Below, one piece after another: positions 5,879 to 7,872 of a DNA stretch of 7,872 nt. Within the stretch, counting starts at the first letter, position 1. Every line of letters starts with the position of its first letter. A program made the translations under genes and the position numbers. The stretch is from an uncultured Eubacteriales bacterium (lineage in GTDB: Bacteria; Bacillota; Clostridia; Oscillospirales; Oscillospiraceae). The stretch lies in NCBI GenBank assembly GCA_900544945.1, contig UQXG01000109.1, positions 1 through 7,872 on the forward strand, written 5' to 3'. Under the pieces are notes generated by a model. The model was given only the letters and a program-made list of their open reading frames with translations, was not told the origin of the DNA and made no database searches.

Positions 5879-6693
5879 CTGCGTCCAAGGGTAGATTCTA
5901 CAATCATGGGTTCTGCCAGCACGGGGATCTCCACCTCGTCAACAAAATTAAAGATGATCTCCACCGTCTGTCTGCGCTTGCCGCCAGACTTATCCGGTGC
6001 GTGAATGATGATCTTCTTGATATACTCATTGACAATCGTCTGCGTCAGCTCGGTGACGTCCACATACTTTTTCGTCAGCGCAATGAAAGCGTCCAGATCG
6101 TCGCCCATCGCCTGCCGCTGCTCGACTCATTCTTCCGCTGTTTCGATTTCGAGCTTTAACCGTTCCTGCTCCGCTTCATAATCAGCAGTCATTTTTCTGT
6201 ACTTTTCCTTGCTAATTTCACCGAGGGTGTAGTCCTCATAGAGCCGGGACATGACCACATCGAGGGTGGCAAGGCGCTTTTTTGCCTGCTCCACGCGCTT
6301 CTGATCTTCCCGGATGTCCCGTTCCTGATCGGCGCGGCGATAATGCAGCCATTCCTCCTGAAAGCCCTCTACATCGCTGCGGATATACGCATTGACCGCC
6401 CGAATCCGTTCCAGTACCAGTTCCCGCAGTACATCTTCCCGGATATAGTGTGCAGAACAGGTGCCTCGACCGCTTTTGTAGCTGGAGCATACATAGTGGT
6501 CTTGCTTGCCGTCAAAGTTCTTGCAGGTAGCAAAGTGCAGCTTATTCCCGCAATCGGGACAGAACAGAAGCCCGGAGAACAATCCTTGCCGTTCCGCTTT
6601 TGTGGGACGGCGTTTGTTTTTTCGCAGCTCCTGCACCCTGTCCCATTGTGCCTGAGAAACGATAGCTTCCTGCGTATCCGGTACGATGAACAT
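5866..6693 (-). pseudogene. Large serine recombinase remnant (C-terminal half, in-frame stop)
   Basis: What remains is the C-terminal half of a site-specific large serine recombinase of the mobile-element type. Reading from 6693, the end of the recombinase domain (PDTQEAIVSQAQWDRVQELR) leads into a zinc ribbon with C45, C48, C69 and C79, then a charged coiled coil to about 188. A TGA at 6129-6127 breaks the frame. The same frame continues as VEQRQAMGDDLDAF through a DUF4368-type tail (DKSGGKRRQTVEIIFNF) to a stop at 5866. The N-terminal catalytic domain with its serine and most of the recombinase domain are missing; upstream the frame is closed by TGA at 6705-6703 and the residues beyond do not resemble the family. 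Truncation plus a stop make it nonfunctional as an integrase. The in-frame stop may be a single C-to-T change of an Arg CGA codon (inference). Confidence 0.88.
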
Positions 6694-6728
6694 ATGATTT
6701 GATCATGATGGAAGGCAAAACGACGCCG

Positions 6729-6757
6729 TTGACAACATCTTCGAATCGTGCTACAAT
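6729..6757 (+). promoter_or_regulatory. Sigma-A promoter of the TetR-family gene
   Basis: TTGACA (6729-6734) is a perfect -35. After exactly 17 bases comes TACAAT (6752-6757), one mismatch from the consensus -10. The expected start, near 6764, gives a leader of about 40 bases. The GGTTAG-N6-CTAAC operators found further on are absent here, so autoregulation through them is not supported. GTTGACAAC over the -35 is a 9-base palindrome of uncertain meaning. Confidence 0.85.
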
Positions 6758-6803
6758 TTGACTGAAATAATAAATGTGGTCATAAAGCCAAGGGGTGTGT
6801 GCA

Positions 6804-7382
6804 GTGGCTTTTACAGAAGAACAGAATGAAACGATTCGCAGGGATCTGATCCGGGAGGCGCGGTGTTGCGGCGTTACTGTCGGAATGCGGAAGACCTCTG
6901 TTGAGCAGTTGACGGAAGCCGTTGGAATCTCCAAGGGATCGTTTTATAAATTCTTTGATTCCAAAGAGCTGCTGTTTTTCGCTGTGCTGGAGGATATCCA
7001 CACCGAGTGTTTTGCGGTGGCGCAGAAGTCCTTGCAGGAAAATGCGGCGATTGACCCGGCCAGCCGCACGGCAGCGGCGATCTTGGCGGTCTGCCGATGG
7101 CTCTCCGAGACGAAAGCCTTCGTTTTCATCGAAAACGACGCGGAGTTCCTCCTGCACCGGCTGCCGGAGGAAGTGAAGACTGCCCACTACCACGATGACG
7201 AGACGCACATCCGCCAGCTTTTGGAGAAATATGACCTTGTGCCGAATTGCGGCATCTCTTTGGCTGCCGCCACGGCGCGGGGACTGATTCTCACCGTCTC
7301 CCACAAGGAGCAGATTGGGGAACTGTACCCGCAGGTGCTGGAAACGCTGGTGTACGGCGCTTGCAGGGAGCTATTTGAATAA
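6804..7382 (+). CDS. TetR-family transcriptional regulator
   Basis: This 192-aa protein has a TetR-type DNA-binding domain: a first helix at about 5-22, then TSVEQLTEAVGISKGSFYKFFDSKE (31-55) with the SKGSFYKFF recognition helix typical of the family. The C-terminal ligand/dimer domain (about 60-192) is helical and not recognisable, so the inducer is unknown. I choose the GTG at 6804, which has AAGGGG at 6790-6795 with an 8-base gap. The in-frame GTG at 6795 would overlap that site. The gene has its own promoter and a terminator just after its stop. The likely target is the pair of palindromes before the downstream methyltransferase gene; this is inference from position. It is divergent from the recombinase remnant and probably came in with, or replaced part of, a mobile element. 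Confidence 0.92.
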   Translation: MAFTEEQNETIRRDLIREARCCGVTVGMRKTSVEQLTEAVGISKGSFYKFFDSKELLFFAVLEDIHTECFAVAQKSLQENAAIDPASRTAAAILAVCRWLSETKAFVFIENDAEFLLHRLPEEVKTAHYHDDETHIRQLLEKYDLVPNCGISLAAATARGLILTVSHKEQIGELYPQVLETLVYGACRELFE

Positions 7383-7386
7383 GCCG

Positions 7387-7410
7387 AAAGGCCGCAGAAA
7401 TGCGGCTTTT
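7387..7410 (+). terminator. Terminator of the TetR-family gene
   Basis: GCCGCA (7391-7396), a GAAA tetraloop and TGCGGC (7401-7406) are followed by TTTT. The preceding AAAG extends pairing with the T-run. It begins right after the TAA at 7380-7382 and separates the regulator from the methyltransferase transcript. Confidence 0.88.
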
Positions 7411-7422
7411 CCAAGGCACAAC

Positions 7423-7440
7423 GGTTAGCGTCATCTAACC
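7423..7440. promoter_or_regulatory. Operator-like palindrome 1 (GGTTAG-N6-CTAACC)
   Basis: Both 6-base arms are perfect (7423-7428 and 7435-7440) with a CGTCAT spacer. The 18-bp span and two-fold symmetry suit a TetR-family dimer. It matches operator 2 in arms and in spacer length but not in spacer sequence, as expected when only the half-sites are read by a protein. Confidence 0.72.
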
Positions 7441-7457
7441 TCTCGAATGCACGCATC

Positions 7458-7475
7458 GGTTAGGTTAATCTAACA
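7458..7475. promoter_or_regulatory. Operator-like palindrome 2 (GGTTAG-N6-CTAACA)
   Basis: The arms GGTTAG (7458-7463) and CTAACA (7470-7475) match operator 1 except for the last base, with a GTTAAT spacer of the same length. It lies 35 bp centre to centre from operator 1 and ends 3 bases before the AAGGA region of the methyltransferase ribosome binding site. I find no consensus -35/-10 pair around these sites, so the promoter they control is not located. Confidence 0.72.
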
Positions 7476-7493
7476 TTGAAAGGAATGATAGCG

Positions 7494-7872
7494 ATGCAGG
7501 AACACAAGAATTTCTGGGACAAAAATGCCGGACGTTACGACCGCTTTATGCGAAAGGATCGGGCGGCGTATGACGAGATGTATGAGCTGATCCGGCCGGT
7601 TGTAAAAGCCAAGACGGTGTTGGAGCTGGCGACCGGCACGGGATTGATCGCAAAACACATCGTAAACGCGGCGGCGCACATCGAGGCGACGGACGCTTCC
7701 GCAGAGATGATCGCCGAGGCAAAGCGGGATAATCGCTCGGCAAAGCTGTACTTTTCCGTGCAGGATATGTTCTGCCTGCCCTATGCGGAGGTGTCCTTCG
7801 ACGTGGTGATCGTGTCCAACGCACTGCACATCGTGCCGCAGCCGGAGAAAGCCCTGCAAGAAATCAAGCGGG
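7494..7872 (+). CDS. Class I SAM-dependent methyltransferase, 3' end cut by window
   Basis: The first 126 residues are visible and the frame is open to the window end. After FWDKNAGRYDRFM comes motif I, VLELATGTGLIA (42-53), which binds S-adenosylmethionine. An acidic residue follows in IEATDAS (D67, ribose contact), then DMFCLPYAEVSFDVVIVSNALHIV (91-114) and the start of the helix EKALQEIKR. This is the Methyltransf_11/25-type Rossmann fold; the substrate cannot be told (small molecule or quinone-like are common in this group). The ATG at 7494 has GAAAGGA at 7478-7484, 9 bases upstream; the in-frame ATG at 7485 is too close to that site. It is preceded by two operator-like palindromes and the TetR-family gene, which suggests inducible expression. 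Confidence 0.88.
   Translation, partial: MQEHKNFWDKNAGRYDRFMRKDRAAYDEMYELIRPVVKAKTVLELATGTGLIAKHIVNAAAHIEATDASAEMIAEAKRDNRSAKLYFSVQDMFCLPYAEVSFDVVIVSNALHIVPQPEKALQEIKR

Noticed and set aside
5866..6129. Separate small gene for the DUF4368-like segment starting at 6108
   Set aside because: It is in the same frame as the recombinase segment above it, continues that protein's known domain order, and has no ribosome binding site; it is the tail of the broken recombinase.
6728..6736. GTTGACAAC palindrome over the TetR -35 as an autoregulatory operator
   Set aside because: Nine bases built around a consensus -35 can arise by chance, and it does not match the GGTTAG-N6-CTAAC sites.
6780..7304. Minus-strand open frame of 174 codons opposite the TetR gene
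   Set aside because: Antisense shadow; the plus strand has promoter, ribosome binding site, TetR domain and terminator.

Overview
The window reads as chromosome of a moderately GC-rich, low-redundancy clostridium, most likely an Oscillospiraceae/Ruminococcaceae-type gut bacterium. The evidence is the Gram-positive gene set (xpaC-telA pair, large serine recombinase with a DUF4368-type tail), strong Shine-Dalgarno sites, consensus sigma-A promoters, and intergenic palindromic repeats of a style I associate with that group. The taxonomic call is inference; no rRNA or marker gene is present.

Left part (1-1853): a repeat-bearing spacer, then malQ (4-alpha-glucanotransferase, GH77) on the minus strand. 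malQ has a strong hairpin just after its stop, a TTGACG-17-TATACT promoter, and a perfect GAAACGTTTC palindrome just downstream of the -10 that looks like a LacI-family operator. This fits sugar-controlled maltodextrin use.

Spacer 1854-2430: no gene is supported. From 2004 on it is packed with unrelated perfect or near-perfect palindromes, including a nested branched structure at 2004-2149 and a second copy of the repeat found at 90-135. It ends in a hairpin that closes the next operon.

Middle part (2431-5738): a three-gene minus-strand operon, xpaC - telA - secreted DUF218 protein. The genes are tightly coupled (2-nt gap, then an ATGA overlap). One promoter drives it, and a 21-bp near-perfect palindrome fills its -35/-10 spacer. 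A four-codon leader ORF sits between promoter and xpaC, and its end is the xpaC ribosome binding site. xpaC-telA is a known but poorly understood pair; the exported DUF218 partner and the regulatory layout make this the most interesting functional unit here.

Right part (5740-7872): remains of a mobile element. A large serine recombinase has lost its catalytic N-terminal half and carries an in-frame TGA. Divergent from it is a small regulatory cassette on the plus strand: a TetR-family regulator with its own consensus promoter and terminator, then two matching GGTTAG-N6-CTAAC operators 35 bp apart, then a class I SAM methyltransferase that runs off the window. The obvious reading is that the TetR protein represses the methyltransferase; that is inference from layout.
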